A stretch of 20,979 bases of DNA. It comes from Chloroflexaceae bacterium UBA1466 (GTDB lineage Bacteria > Chloroflexota > Chloroflexia > Chloroflexales > Chloroflexaceae). Position numbers and translations under genes: made by a program. A model generated the notes under the pieces. The model saw only the letters and a list, made by a program, of their open reading frames with translations, was not told the DNA's origin and did not search any database. Shown here piece by piece: positions 7,823 through 14,718 of the stretch (position 1 is the stretch's first letter; every line of letters starts with the position of its first letter). The DNA is taken from contig DCSM01000155.1 of the NCBI GenBank assembly GCA_002325605.1, forward strand, positions 216 to 21,194, written 5' to 3'.

Positions 7823-7968
7823 CAACATATTATGACGGCGATTTGGCTTACATCGTGGAGAATTGCTCTCTTCGCAGCGCCTCACGCCAACGCCGCACCT
7901 TGCACAGCCTTGATCTGGATGCGCTGCTGACGCTTTTCAGCAGCCAGCCTCTAAAATCAGCTGCGTAA
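7819..7968 (+). CDS. Possible small protein, 49 aa (sORF 2)
   Basis: It starts at an ATG inside the stop of sORF 1 (ATGA overlap) and runs 49 residues: an acidic, Tyr-rich start (MTTYYDGDLAYIVEN), a basic middle (RSASRQRR) and an amphipathic tail (LHSLDLDALLTLFSS). Codon choice (CGC, CTG, GCG in the second half) looks more gene-like than sORF 1. There is no signal peptide, no metal motif and no recognised family. A hairpin follows at 7999-8030, and the bilin reductase promoter comes next. The same residues would form the end of a longer 128-aa frame from 7582, so the start is uncertain. Confidence 0.35.
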   Translation: MTTYYDGDLAYIVENCSLRSASRQRRTLHSLDLDALLTLFSSQPLKSAA

Positions 7969-7998
7969 CCCAGGCTGGGCGCAGGGAAGCCCATTAGA

Positions 7999-8030
7999 GC
8001 AGAGCCGTCGAGACCTCTCGGCGGCTTTGC
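7999..8030. terminator. Long perfect hairpin between the small ORFs and the bilin reductase promoter
   Basis: GCAGAGCCGTCGAGA (7999-8013) can pair over its whole length with TCTCGGCGGCTTTGC (8016-8030), with two G-U pairs in RNA and a minimal loop. No T-run follows, so it is either a Rho-independent-like stop of weak type, an RNA 3'-end protector, or an operator. Confidence 0.4.
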
Positions 8031-8050
8031 TGATTCAGTTGCCCCCGCAG

Positions 8051-8080
8051 TTGCAGAATCGCTCTCCTTCCGGCTATAAT
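8051..8080 (+). promoter_or_regulatory. Promoter for the bilin reductase-GT39 operon
   Basis: TTGCAG (8051-8056), an 18-base spacer, then a perfect TATAAT (8075-8080). Transcription would begin near 8087, about 36 bases before the GTG start of the reductase. Confidence 0.55.
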
Positions 8081-8122
8081 GGCCCAATGCTTCCCTTTTG
8101 CGGCCATTAAGCTGCCAAGCCA

Positions 8123-8875
8123 GTGGCTGCTGTTTCTCAACAACAGAACAGTCTCGCTATGTTAGCTTCTGAACTGGTCGCGCTTACCCATGCCACGCTC
8201 GATGAGATGCCGAATGTTCATCCCCTTCCGATTCCGCCTTGGTGGGCCGAGATGCACGGCATGTTGGGGCAAAACCGGGCCATTATTCGCAGTTGGGCCT
8301 GGGAAACCCCAGAGCTTGGGTGGCTCCGCTTGTCCTACCTCAATGCCGGCCCACAGCTTAAAATCATTTCCCTTGTCGGTTTTCCGCGTCTGGAGTTTGA
8401 ACTACCTCTTTTTGGCGCTGAAATTATGGTTGTCAACGAAAAAGTTACCTTTCTGGCTTTAGATTGGATGCCCCTTACTGAAAATGCACCTTACTTAGTT
8501 GCTTTGGCCGCTGTGCGCCGCCCTTATAATCATTTCCCGCTGATCACGGACCTTCCGCAGTGGGTCAAGGAAATCTTTTCGCCCCATGCTCTCTTTTCGC
8601 GGCCCCTTGATTTGATAACCAAAGAGGAGGTCGTGCGGGCCTTTGCTTCCTACTTTGAGAGCTACTTAACCTTTTGCGAAGAAGCACCGTCGAGTGCCAA
8701 CCGCATGCGGGCCCTTTCAGCCCAACGCCGCTTTTGCACCTTATACCTTGCCCGCAACCCAGGGAGAAGTATGCTTGTGAAAACTTTTGGGGAACGTTGG
8801 ACTGAAGCCTATACACATGGCTTTCTCTTCCAACCTGGGGGCCTCCGAACTTCAACGGATCGGCTAGACCACTAA
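8123..8875 (+). CDS. Ferredoxin-dependent bilin reductase (FDBR) family protein, divergent
   Basis: A 250-aa protein the same length as cyanobacterial PcyA (about 248). By eye against PcyA as I remember it: ETPELGWLRLSYL aligns with QTPQFRKMHLELA, GFPRLEFELPLFGAEI with MFPEPLYGLPLFGCDI, WVKEIFSPHALFSRP with WGEIFSEYCLFIRP, and VKTFGERWTEAYTHGFLF with EKAFGEAWAERYMSQVLF. FDBRs use reduced ferredoxin to reduce biliverdin to phytobilins for phytochromes or phycobilisomes. Catalytic positions differ: PcyA His74, Glu76, His88 and Asp105 correspond to R69, S71, S83 and E100 here, so product or activity may be new. The C-terminal Asp linked to A-ring reduction also seems absent (NPGR). Start GTG 8123 has no clear Shine-Dalgarno; ATG 8159 is an alternative. 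No haem oxygenase or phytochrome is in the window. Confidence 0.75.
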   Translation: MAAVSQQQNSLAMLASELVALTHATLDEMPNVHPLPIPPWWAEMHGMLGQNRAIIRSWAWETPELGWLRLSYLNAGPQLKIISLVGFPRLEFELPLFGAEIMVVNEKVTFLALDWMPLTENAPYLVALAAVRRPYNHFPLITDLPQWVKEIFSPHALFSRPLDLITKEEVVRAFASYFESYLTFCEEAPSSANRMRALSAQRRFCTLYLARNPGRSMLVKTFGERWTEAYTHGFLFQPGGLRTSTDRLDH

Positions 8876-8876
8876 A

Positions 8877-10880
8877 ATGGAAGCTGGGCAGCATTTGCGG
8901 GTTAAAGGCTTCCTCTTTGGCGGCCTTACGCTCCTCGCCTTTACGTTGCGAGCTTGGGGCTGGGGCTGGTCTCTACCCTACGTTGATCATCCCGATGAAC
9001 CCGCTGTCGTTCAAGTTCTGTTGCGGCTGCTCAAGGGCAACCTTGACCCCAATCACTTTTTCTATCCCTCCCTAATTCTCTACCTTCAAGCCTTAGTTTT
9101 CAAAATTCACTTTTGGGTTGGGGCCCTAACGGGCCTGTATAGCCCACAGTTTATCCTTCCGCGCTCGACCCATTTCTACACTACGATCCCCGGCGCTTTT
9201 GTTTGGGGAAGAATCTTTACGGCCAGCCTAGGAACCTTGACGGTGCTTACTTTAGCCCTTTGGAAGCCTTTGGGCCAGAAAGCGGGCTTGATCGGGGCTG
9301 TACTCTTGGCCCTTTCACCCTGGGCCATCACCAATTCCCACTACCTTACCGTAGATATTCCCGCCGCTTGCTTTGCCCTTCTTGCCCTGTTGAGCATCCT
9401 GCGGGTGGCGCAACAGGGAACAAATAAAGATTACCTTTTGGCGGGAATCCTTATTGGGCTGGCAACGGGGTCAAAGTATCAAAACGCTTTACTTGGCTTC
9501 TCCTTTCTCTTAGCTCACTTGCGGCCCAAAGGTCGGCGACCTTTTTCGCAACTTCTCGCAGGAGGCGGCATTGCCATTTTGACCTTTTTCCTTACTTCAC
9601 CTTACATCCTCTTAGACTTTCCTGCTTTTCGCCGCGACATGCAAACCCTTTTCACTTCTTATGAAGGGACGCATGGCGATCTGCAACATGCCTGGCCTTT
9701 GGAGGACTATCTAACCTTCTTCTGGGCCGAAGCCTTAGGGCCCCTTCCCTTCCTCTTGACTCTCGTTGGTGGAGTAGACCTTGTTAGAAAGCAACCGACC
9801 ATCGCGCTAGTTTTACTTTCTTTCCCGCTCCTCCTGATTCTTTCGCTGCTGCGAATGGAAACGCATTTCTATCGCAACCTCTTACCAGTGCAAGCTCCCC
9901 TTTTGCTTTTAGCTGGGTTTGGCGCAACAAGTCATTGGGAATACCTTACACGCTTCTTCCCTTCGCGCTGGCAAAAACCAATCCTTGCTTTAAGCCTGCT
10001 TTTCCTTCTGGGGCCCAGCTTTACGCCCGCTTTAAGGGAAAGTCTGCGGCTGGCCCAGCCTGATAGCCGTGTCACCGCGCAAGAATGGTTGCGGCAAAAC
10101 TACCCAGGAGTACAAGTTGCTGCCGAACTTTCGCATCCGCTGCTTTGGCAAGGGGTCGCGCAAGCCACCAGTTTTCACTACCTTCCCTTGCAAACTTTGG
10201 GCTGGTATCGGGAGCAAGGTTATAGCTTCCTCTTGACCAACGCAGGCCGCCGAAAAGGCGATGAATGGACAAAGGATTATCAACCTCTTCTGAAGGAAGG
10301 GAAAGTTTTAAGAACCTTCGGGGGAAGACAAAGCCAATTGCTGGGCCCTCAAATGGACATTCTTGAAACTGGTTTGACCCCGACGCTTCTGCTTCAGCCG
10401 ACCTTTAGACCAGGAATCTTGCGTGCTGCTCAAAATGTAAGGTTGGGGCCTTTGCAACTTCTGGGAGCTAAGGTTGGGAAATTGACACAAGGGAAAGGTG
10501 GCCCAGCAGTGCTTCCTGCCGAATCTTTGCGGCCTGGCGAAACTCTCGGTTTGCGAGTCTTCTGGCGACGGGAGACTTCGCTCCCGCCTTCTGCACAATA
10601 TCAGATTTTTGTACATTTATGCGATTCACAAGGCCAGACTTTGGCCCAGCGAGATTCGCCGCCATGGCAAGGGCTTTTCCCGCTCCAGACGTGGCCCCTC
10701 AATCAGTTGGTAAGTGAAAACCTCGACCTTGCGCTGCCCCCCACGCTGCCCGCAGGTGCTTATCGCTTGCTAATCGGCTTGTATAACCCACTTAACCAAG
10801 GGCGTTACCCTGCGTTGGTTGAGGAGCAAGCGCCGCCCAAAAGCGAAATTGACCTGGGGCAAGTGGAGCTTAAAAACTAG
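8877..10880 (+). CDS. GT39-like (PMT/ArnT superfamily) membrane glycosyltransferase with C-terminal beta domain
   Basis: This 667-aa protein starts one base after the bilin reductase stop, so the two are surely cotranscribed. About residues 10-400 form the polytopic GT-C core; HPDEP at residues 38-42 in the first external loop carries the acidic pair (D40, E41) expected to bind the metal/polyprenyl-phosphate sugar. TGSKYQNALLGFSFLLA and HFYRNLLPVQAPLLLLAGFG are typical of these enzymes. About residues 535-667 form a soluble beta-rich domain (PGETLGLRVFW, QYQIFVHLCDSQG, PAGAYRLLIGLYNP) like those at the end of many Chloroflexota GT39 proteins. It probably moves a hexose from a polyprenyl-phosphate carrier to a protein or lipid at the outer membrane face. 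The acceptor is unknown, as is any link with bilins. Confidence 0.82.
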   Translation: MEAGQHLRVKGFLFGGLTLLAFTLRAWGWGWSLPYVDHPDEPAVVQVLLRLLKGNLDPNHFFYPSLILYLQALVFKIHFWVGALTGLYSPQFILPRSTHFYTTIPGAFVWGRIFTASLGTLTVLTLALWKPLGQKAGLIGAVLLALSPWAITNSHYLTVDIPAACFALLALLSILRVAQQGTNKDYLLAGILIGLATGSKYQNALLGFSFLLAHLRPKGRRPFSQLLAGGGIAILTFFLTSPYILLDFPAFRRDMQTLFTSYEGTHGDLQHAWPLEDYLTFFWAEALGPLPFLLTLVGGVDLVRKQPTIALVLLSFPLLLILSLLRMETHFYRNLLPVQAPLLLLAGFGATSHWEYLTRFFPSRWQKPILALSLLFLLGPSFTPALRESLRLAQPDSRVTAQEWLRQNYPGVQVAAELSHPLLWQGVAQATSFHYLPLQTLGWYREQGYSFLLTNAGRRKGDEWTKDYQPLLKEGKVLRTFGGRQSQLLGPQMDILETGLTPTLLLQPTFRPGILRAAQNVRLGPLQLLGAKVGKLTQGKGGPAVLPAESLRPGETLGLRVFWRRETSLPPSAQYQIFVHLCDSQGQTLAQRDSPPWQGLFPLQTWPLNQLVSENLDLALPPTLPAGAYRLLIGLYNPLNQGRYPALVEEQAPPKSEIDLGQVELKN

Positions 10881-10890
10881 CCTTTTTCGC

Positions 10891-10919
10891 TTGCACTAAC
10901 TGTAATTTTCTGCTATGAT
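10891..10919 (+). promoter_or_regulatory. Promoter for the cupredoxin gene
   Basis: TTGCAC (10891-10896), a 17-base spacer ending TGC, then TATGAT (10914-10919). It lies in the gap after the glycosyltransferase stop and would start RNA near 10926, about 70 bases before the cupredoxin start. Confidence 0.62.
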
Positions 10920-10998
10920 AGTACAAATTACTTTTCGTAACGGTTGTGCGAATTCCTGACAAACGGTGCAGTTCGATTCACAGAAAGGACAAGACGGC

Positions 10999-11562
10999 AT
11001 GCGGAACAACACACGGCTTTGGATGGTAACTCTGTTGGTGCTTGGAACGTTGGTCTTCGTCGGATGTGGGAAAAAAGCGGCCAAGGCCCCAACGGCAGAC
11101 CCTGCTGCGGGTGGAGCCGCCGCAACGGCAGCCCCCGCGGCGGGCGGAGCCGCTGCAACGGCAGCCCCTGGCGCAGGCCCAATCTCGAACAAATTGGAAG
11201 TCCGACCTAAAGGCGAAGAGTTGGCTTTTAACCCCAATGAGTTTGTGGTTGCGGCGGGAACCGAGATTACGGTCAACTTTGAGAACACTTCCGTTGTCAA
11301 CCCCCACAACTGGATTTTGCTCAACTCAAACAGCGAAGAGCTTGCGACCAAGTTGGATACGGACGGAGCCGCCGCTGGGTTGGACAAAGGTTACATGCCC
11401 GCTGACTTGACCAATGTTCTCGCGCATACCAAGCTGCTTCAGCCGGGCGAAAAAGACACGATCACCTTCAATGCCCCCACAACCCCTGGAACTTACATCT
11501 TTATATGTACTGTCCCTGGGCACTTCGTAGCGGGGTGTCGCGGCACAGTCGTCGTTAAATAG
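10999..11562 (+). CDS. Auracyanin/azurin-like cupredoxin lipoprotein with Cys in the axial position
   Basis: A 187-aa exported blue-copper-type electron carrier. ATG 10999 follows AAAGGA by nine bases; an upstream ATG at 10966 would add 11 unlikely residues. Residues 8-22 are hydrophobic and end FVGC, a slightly non-standard lipobox with C23 as lipid site. An Ala/Gly/Pro linker (about 28-60) holds a repeated GGAAATAAP. The cupredoxin domain (65-187) has NPHNW (H103), FICTVPGH (C170, H175) and a final GTVVVK. In auracyanin-like proteins the axial ligand is Met five residues after the second His (GHxxAGM); here it is C180 (GHFVAGC). The family shuttles electrons at the outer membrane face, for example with alternative complex III. 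Monocistronic, with its own promoter and terminator. Confidence 0.88.
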   Translation: MRNNTRLWMVTLLVLGTLVFVGCGKKAAKAPTADPAAGGAAATAAPAAGGAAATAAPGAGPISNKLEVRPKGEELAFNPNEFVVAAGTEITVNFENTSVVNPHNWILLNSNSEELATKLDTDGAAAGLDKGYMPADLTNVLAHTKLLQPGEKDTITFNAPTTPGTYIFICTVPGHFVAGCRGTVVVK

Positions 11563-11588
11563 CTTTAGCAGGTCTGCTTGGCTTGGGC

Positions 11589-11619
11589 AAGGCTCCTCTC
11601 TACCGAGAGGAGCCTTTTT
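11589..11619 (+). terminator. Rho-independent terminator after the cupredoxin
   Basis: AAGGCTCCTCTC (11589-11600), loop TACC, GAGAGGAGCC (11605-11614), then five Ts. It is a textbook stem and T-run 27 bases after the stop codon. Confidence 0.9.
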
Positions 11620-11650
11620 GGTTGAGGCTTTCCCCAGATCAATTTATTGG

Positions 11651-11659
11651 TGCTATAAT
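11651..11659 (+). promoter_or_regulatory. Extended -10 element for the protease-dehydrogenase operon
   Basis: TGCTATAAT is perfect on the plus strand, 48 bases before the protease ATG; the -35 region is weak. It directly follows the cupredoxin terminator, so it should start a new transcript. Confidence 0.55.
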
Positions 11660-11707
11660 AGGCAGCGAGCTAAGACCGCTTTGGGATAGTAGGGAAAGAC
11701 TGGCCAA

Positions 11708-12796
11708 ATGCCAAATGAAAAGAGCGCGCCGCTGGTCGCCGATGAGCTTCTTCACGGAATCGTTGCTGAGGTGATGAACATCACGGAAGTGAGGCCCGCA
11801 ACTGAGCGAAACGGCGATGGCCGGCGCTTCCTGGGGCACTTGACGCGAGAACCCCAAGCAGCTTATGCCTATTTAGCCCAGCAGTTTCGCTTCTTGGATT
11901 ATACGCCTTTGCTCCAGCAAGAGGGACGGGAAGTGGCCGTCTTGGCTTTACCCGGCCAGATCGGGGCCAGTAAATCGCGGCTGTGGGTTGCGCTTCTGCT
12001 TTTCGCCCTCACGCTGGCTTCGACCACCTTCGTCGGCGGGTTTACTGAACAGGGCTTCAACCTCGGCTTAGGTTTCGCTTTCAGCACCGCGCTCCTTTCG
12101 ATTCTGTTGGCCCATGAATTAGGGCACTTTCTGATGGCCCGGCATTTGGGCGTAGAAGTCAGCTATCCTTTCTTTATCCCCTTGCCCATTAGCCCCATTG
12201 GAACGATGGGAGCCTTCATCGCGCTGAAATCTCCCCCGCCAAACCGCCAGGCCCTTTTGGCGATTGCCCTGACGGGGCCGTTGGCTGGTTTGGCGCTTGC
12301 TTTGCCCATTTTGGTCGGCGGGCTTTTGCTTTCTCCCGTGCAAAAGTTTGAACCCCCTTTTCTGCGGGAAGGAAATTCGCTGCTCTATCTGTTGCTCAAA
12401 TGGGCGATTTTTGGGCGGTTGCTGCCCAATGCGGGGCTAGATGTCAACTTACATCCTGTCGCTTTTGCCGGCTGGGTCGGGCTGTTGGTCACGGGGCTAA
12501 ACCTCATCCCCGCAGGGCAACTGGATGGCGGCCATATTTTCTTTGCGCTGGTCGGCCCCCGCATTGCTCGCTTTATGACCTGGAGCCTTGCGGCTCTTCT
12601 CTTCGCCCTGGGTTTTTTTTGGAACGGTTGGTTTGTGTGGGCCCTTTTGCTTCTCGCTTTTGGGCAACAGCGCGTCCCTTTGCTCAATGAACTGCCGCCC
12701 CTCAAGCGGGGGCAAAAAGTTCTCGCCGTGCTGGGGCTAATCCTGTTCGTTCTGCTTTTTACGCCCACACCGCTCAAATTTGTCCAAGCATCCTAA
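11708..12796 (+). CDS. Site-2 protease family (M50) intramembrane zinc metalloprotease
   Basis: 362 aa. A soluble N-terminal region (about 1-90) precedes the membrane-embedded M50 core. HELGH at residues 136-140 gives zinc ligands H136 and H140 and catalytic E137. PFFIPLPISPIGTMGAFI and SPPPNRQALLAIALTGPLAG follow as in the EGY-like branch. NLIPAGQLDGGH (D273) is the second zinc motif of family M50. The family cuts membrane-spanning proteins, often anti-sigma or other regulatory factors; the substrate here is unknown. ATG 11708 has AGGGAA at a somewhat long distance. The dehydrogenase starts 11 bases after the stop. No PDZ domain is seen, unlike RseP. Confidence 0.88.
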   Translation: MPNEKSAPLVADELLHGIVAEVMNITEVRPATERNGDGRRFLGHLTREPQAAYAYLAQQFRFLDYTPLLQQEGREVAVLALPGQIGASKSRLWVALLLFALTLASTTFVGGFTEQGFNLGLGFAFSTALLSILLAHELGHFLMARHLGVEVSYPFFIPLPISPIGTMGAFIALKSPPPNRQALLAIALTGPLAGLALALPILVGGLLLSPVQKFEPPFLREGNSLLYLLLKWAIFGRLLPNAGLDVNLHPVAFAGWVGLLVTGLNLIPAGQLDGGHIFFALVGPRIARFMTWSLAALLFALGFFWNGWFVWALLLLAFGQQRVPLLNELPPLKRGQKVLAVLGLILFVLLFTPTPLKFVQAS

Positions 12797-12807
12797 AAGG
12801 AGTTTTT

Positions 12808-13818
12808 GTGGAAGAACTAAGTCCCATTCGGGTAGTACATTACGGGCTGGGGGCAACGGGCAAGGCGATTGCCCGTCTGGTCGCCAAAACACCGGGCTTT
12901 TTGAACGTCGGGGGGATTGATCAAGACCCGAATTTGGTCGGGCACGATTTAGGTGAAATTTTAGAATTGGAACAAGAGCTTGGGATTCAAGTTTGTATTG
13001 ACCCCCAGACGGTCTTGAATAGCGCTCGCCCCGATGTTGTCGTGGTGGCCACAACTTCGCTTTTAACGACAACTTACCCCCAACTCACGACTTGCCTCCG
13101 CGCCAGGGTAAATGTGATCTCGACTTGTGAAGAATTGGTCTACCCACATTTACACAACCCTGAATTAGCCCAAGAAATCAATCAATTGGCGCTGCGGAGT
13201 GGGGTCACAGTTTTGGGCATCGGCGTAAATCCAGGGTTTATTATGGATTTATTGCCCTTGATCCTGACGGGCCCTTGTACCAAAGTTGACCGAATTACGG
13301 TGACTCGCGTGATTGATGCGGGTTTGCGGCGGGGAAGTTTACATCAGCGCATCGGGGCCGGCCTGACCCAATTGCAATTTCGGGACCATATTGCGGATAG
13401 TAGTAAACGGCACGTGGGGCTGACCGAATCGATTCAGATGCTTGCAAGCTCAATTGGCTGGAAGCTGGACCGAATTGAAGAAAAGATTGAGCCAGTCCTG
13501 GCGGATGAATGGGTGCGGGCCGCGCATATTACCGTTGCGCCCGGCCAAGTAACGGGGCTGCGCCAGGTCGCCAGAGGAATTGTCGGCGGCCAAGAGACGC
13601 TTACACTGGATTGGCAAACCTACGTTGGGGCCCACGAAACTTACGACTCGATAGAGATCGAGGGTCAGCCGCAGATCAAACTGCGAATTCCAGGGGGGCT
13701 TCATGGGGATCAAGCGGCAGCAGCGTTGGTTTTACACGCGATTCAAACGACAGTGACATCCGTCCCAGGCTTAATAACGGTCACGGAAATCCCACCTGTG
13801 CATTATCATCATTATTAA
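12808..13818 (+). CDS. 2,4-diaminopentanoate dehydrogenase family (DapB-like) NAD(P)-dependent oxidoreductase
   Basis: 336 aa. VVHYGLGATGKAIARLV (GLGATG at residues 13-18) is the Rossmann nucleotide-binding loop. Family marks of 2,4-diaminopentanoate dehydrogenase-like proteins follow: NVISTCEELVYP, VLGIGVNPGFIMDLLP, then GLTESIQMLASSIGW and GGLHGDQAAAALVLHAI, ending GLITVTEIPP. In ornithine fermentation the enzyme deaminates 2,4-diaminopentanoate oxidatively, but none of the other ornithine genes are here, so the real substrate is open; members of this family often have unassigned roles. Start GTG 12808 is fixed by AAGGAG five bases upstream. It shares an operon with the protease with no obvious functional link. 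The tail HYHHY is His-rich. Confidence 0.75.
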   Translation: MEELSPIRVVHYGLGATGKAIARLVAKTPGFLNVGGIDQDPNLVGHDLGEILELEQELGIQVCIDPQTVLNSARPDVVVVATTSLLTTTYPQLTTCLRARVNVISTCEELVYPHLHNPELAQEINQLALRSGVTVLGIGVNPGFIMDLLPLILTGPCTKVDRITVTRVIDAGLRRGSLHQRIGAGLTQLQFRDHIADSSKRHVGLTESIQMLASSIGWKLDRIEEKIEPVLADEWVRAAHITVAPGQVTGLRQVARGIVGGQETLTLDWQTYVGAHETYDSIEIEGQPQIKLRIPGGLHGDQAAAALVLHAIQTTVTSVPGLITVTEIPPVHYHHY

Positions 13819-13880
13819 GCAAGCCCTGAAGCTCTGCCGACGGTCTGGGCGTGTAGGAAATGTGGGCCCCAGCTAAAGCA

Positions 13881-13938
13881 CCCTCGGAATCCCCGGCTTT
13901 AGCCGGGGCCCAACAGCTAAAGCTGTTGCCTCCGAGGG
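13881..13938. repeat. Three-way-junction palindrome between convergent genes
   Basis: CCCTCGGA (13881-13888) pairs with TCCGAGGG (13931-13938). Inside lie two hairpins: CCCCGGC/GCCGGGG with loop TTTA (13891-13908), and AACAGC/GCTGTT with loop TAAA (13912-13927). It may end transcripts from both sides, because it separates two converging genes. The GGCTTTAGCC/AGCTAAAGCT cores resemble dispersed palindromes. A partial similar piece (GGGCCCCAGCTAAAG) is at 13864-13878. Confidence 0.7.
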
Positions 13939-13954
13939 AAAATAGCTTTGGCGC

Positions 13955-14521
13955 TTAGGGATAAGGTTCCTCCACGCTGGCGGCTAACTCCGCAACAGCT
14001 ATCGCTAATTCGGCGACCAGGGGATGGTCGCCGAGTTTTTTCTCGGCTTGCGCTCCCACCGCTTGATAATAACCGACAAATGCAGGTTTCCCGCGCTTAA
14101 AACGCTGCCAAACGGTAGGCCCTTCTTGCTTTAGATCATGTAAAAGGCTCTGCACATTATGGAGCGTATCCGCAGCTTTCAAGGCCGCCGCCGCTTGGCC
14201 CGCGACCTCGACCTGAGCCAAAAGCGCAGCACGGGAAGCTTCCCAGGAAAGATCGCCCGCAGGTTTGGAAACCGCCACCACAAGGTCAGCGACTTTCGCC
14301 CCAAAGTTTGCGGCCAGCGTCTCCCGTGTTACGCCACAATCCTCCAGGACATCGTGCAATAAGCCTGCAATTACGACCTCTTCCGCAAACCCATAGCGCA
14401 AAAGAATCACCGAAACGTGAACCGTGTGCGTGAGGTAGGGAATCGTGGTCCCTTTTCGGAGTTGCTGGCGATGGGCCTGCGCCGCAAAAACGAGGGCAGC
14501 CTCGTAGCTTGCTGAAAACAT
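13955..14521 (-). CDS. HD-domain protein, small (p)ppGpp hydrolase-like (RelA/SpoT HD fold)
   Basis: About 188 aa consisting almost only of an HD domain of the RelA/SpoT/MESH1 type. Seen (counted from the upstream ATG 14524): RKGTTIPYLTHTVHV (H33), GLLHDVLED (H57, D58, then E61, D62) and ALKAADTLHNVQSL (D119, N123), the order of metal and substrate residues in alarmone hydrolases. No synthetase, TGS or ACT domains follow, so it fits a stand-alone hydrolase of (p)ppGpp or a related nucleotide. Of two adjacent ATGs, 14521 has GAGG six bases upstream and 14524 only three, so 14521 is preferred. It is separated from the PurD-like gene by a structured repeat region, so co-transcription is uncertain. 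Confidence 0.8.
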   Translation of the reverse strand: MFSASYEAALVFAAQAHRQQLRKGTTIPYLTHTVHVSVILLRYGFAEEVVIAGLLHDVLEDCGVTRETLAANFGAKVADLVVAVSKPAGDLSWEASRAALLAQVEVAGQAAAALKAADTLHNVQSLLHDLKQEGPTVWQRFKRGKPAFVGYYQAVGAQAEKKLGDHPLVAELAIAVAELAASVEEPYP

Positions 14522-14546
14522 CATTTTCCTCTTTCAAAAACGGTAG

Positions 14547-14684
14547 GCCTGGAAGGGTAGGCTCCTTTGGTTTTTGGGGCAAACGGAAGCCAAGGGCGGT
14601 TGCTGAACTTGCTGAAGCAGAGCCCTTGGCCCCAAAGGCTAAAGCCTTTGGCCTCCTGGCCAAGCAGCTTCGGCCCTTCCAGGC
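14547..14684. repeat. Large branched palindromic element between the PurD-like and HD genes
   Basis: An 11-bp outer arm GCCTGGAAGGG (14547-14557) matches CCCTTCCAGGC (14674-14684). Inside are a 9-bp stem GCCAAGGGC / GCCCTTGGC (14589-14597, 14622-14630) and a hairpin CCAAAGGC-TAAA-GCCTTTGG (14632-14651). It may be a mobile palindromic unit or a transcript-processing structure. The TAAA loop matches the element at 13881. Confidence 0.6.
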
Positions 14685-14709
14685 GCTGGTTGAGCTGGCC
14701 GAAACCAGC
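14685..14709. repeat. REP-like palindrome
   Basis: GCTGGTT (14685-14691) pairs with AACCAGC (14703-14709). The GGTTGAGCTGGCCGAAACC core is of the GGTTGAGCTTGTCGAAACC type, which I recall as dispersed in many bacterial genomes. It ends nine bases from the PurD-like stop codon and may act as its terminator. Confidence 0.5.
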
Positions 14710-14718
14710 CCTTCTTTC

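Noticed and set aside
7582..7968. 128-residue plus frame covering the small-ORF region
   Set aside because: No Shine-Dalgarno at its ATG and a low-complexity first half. The two shorter frames inside have better starts, though its last 49 codons are the same as sORF 2.
10896..11387. 163-residue minus frame opposite the cupredoxin
   Set aside because: Its Ala/Pro repeats are the antisense of the lipoprotein linker; the plus frame has promoter, Shine-Dalgarno, signal peptide and copper motif.
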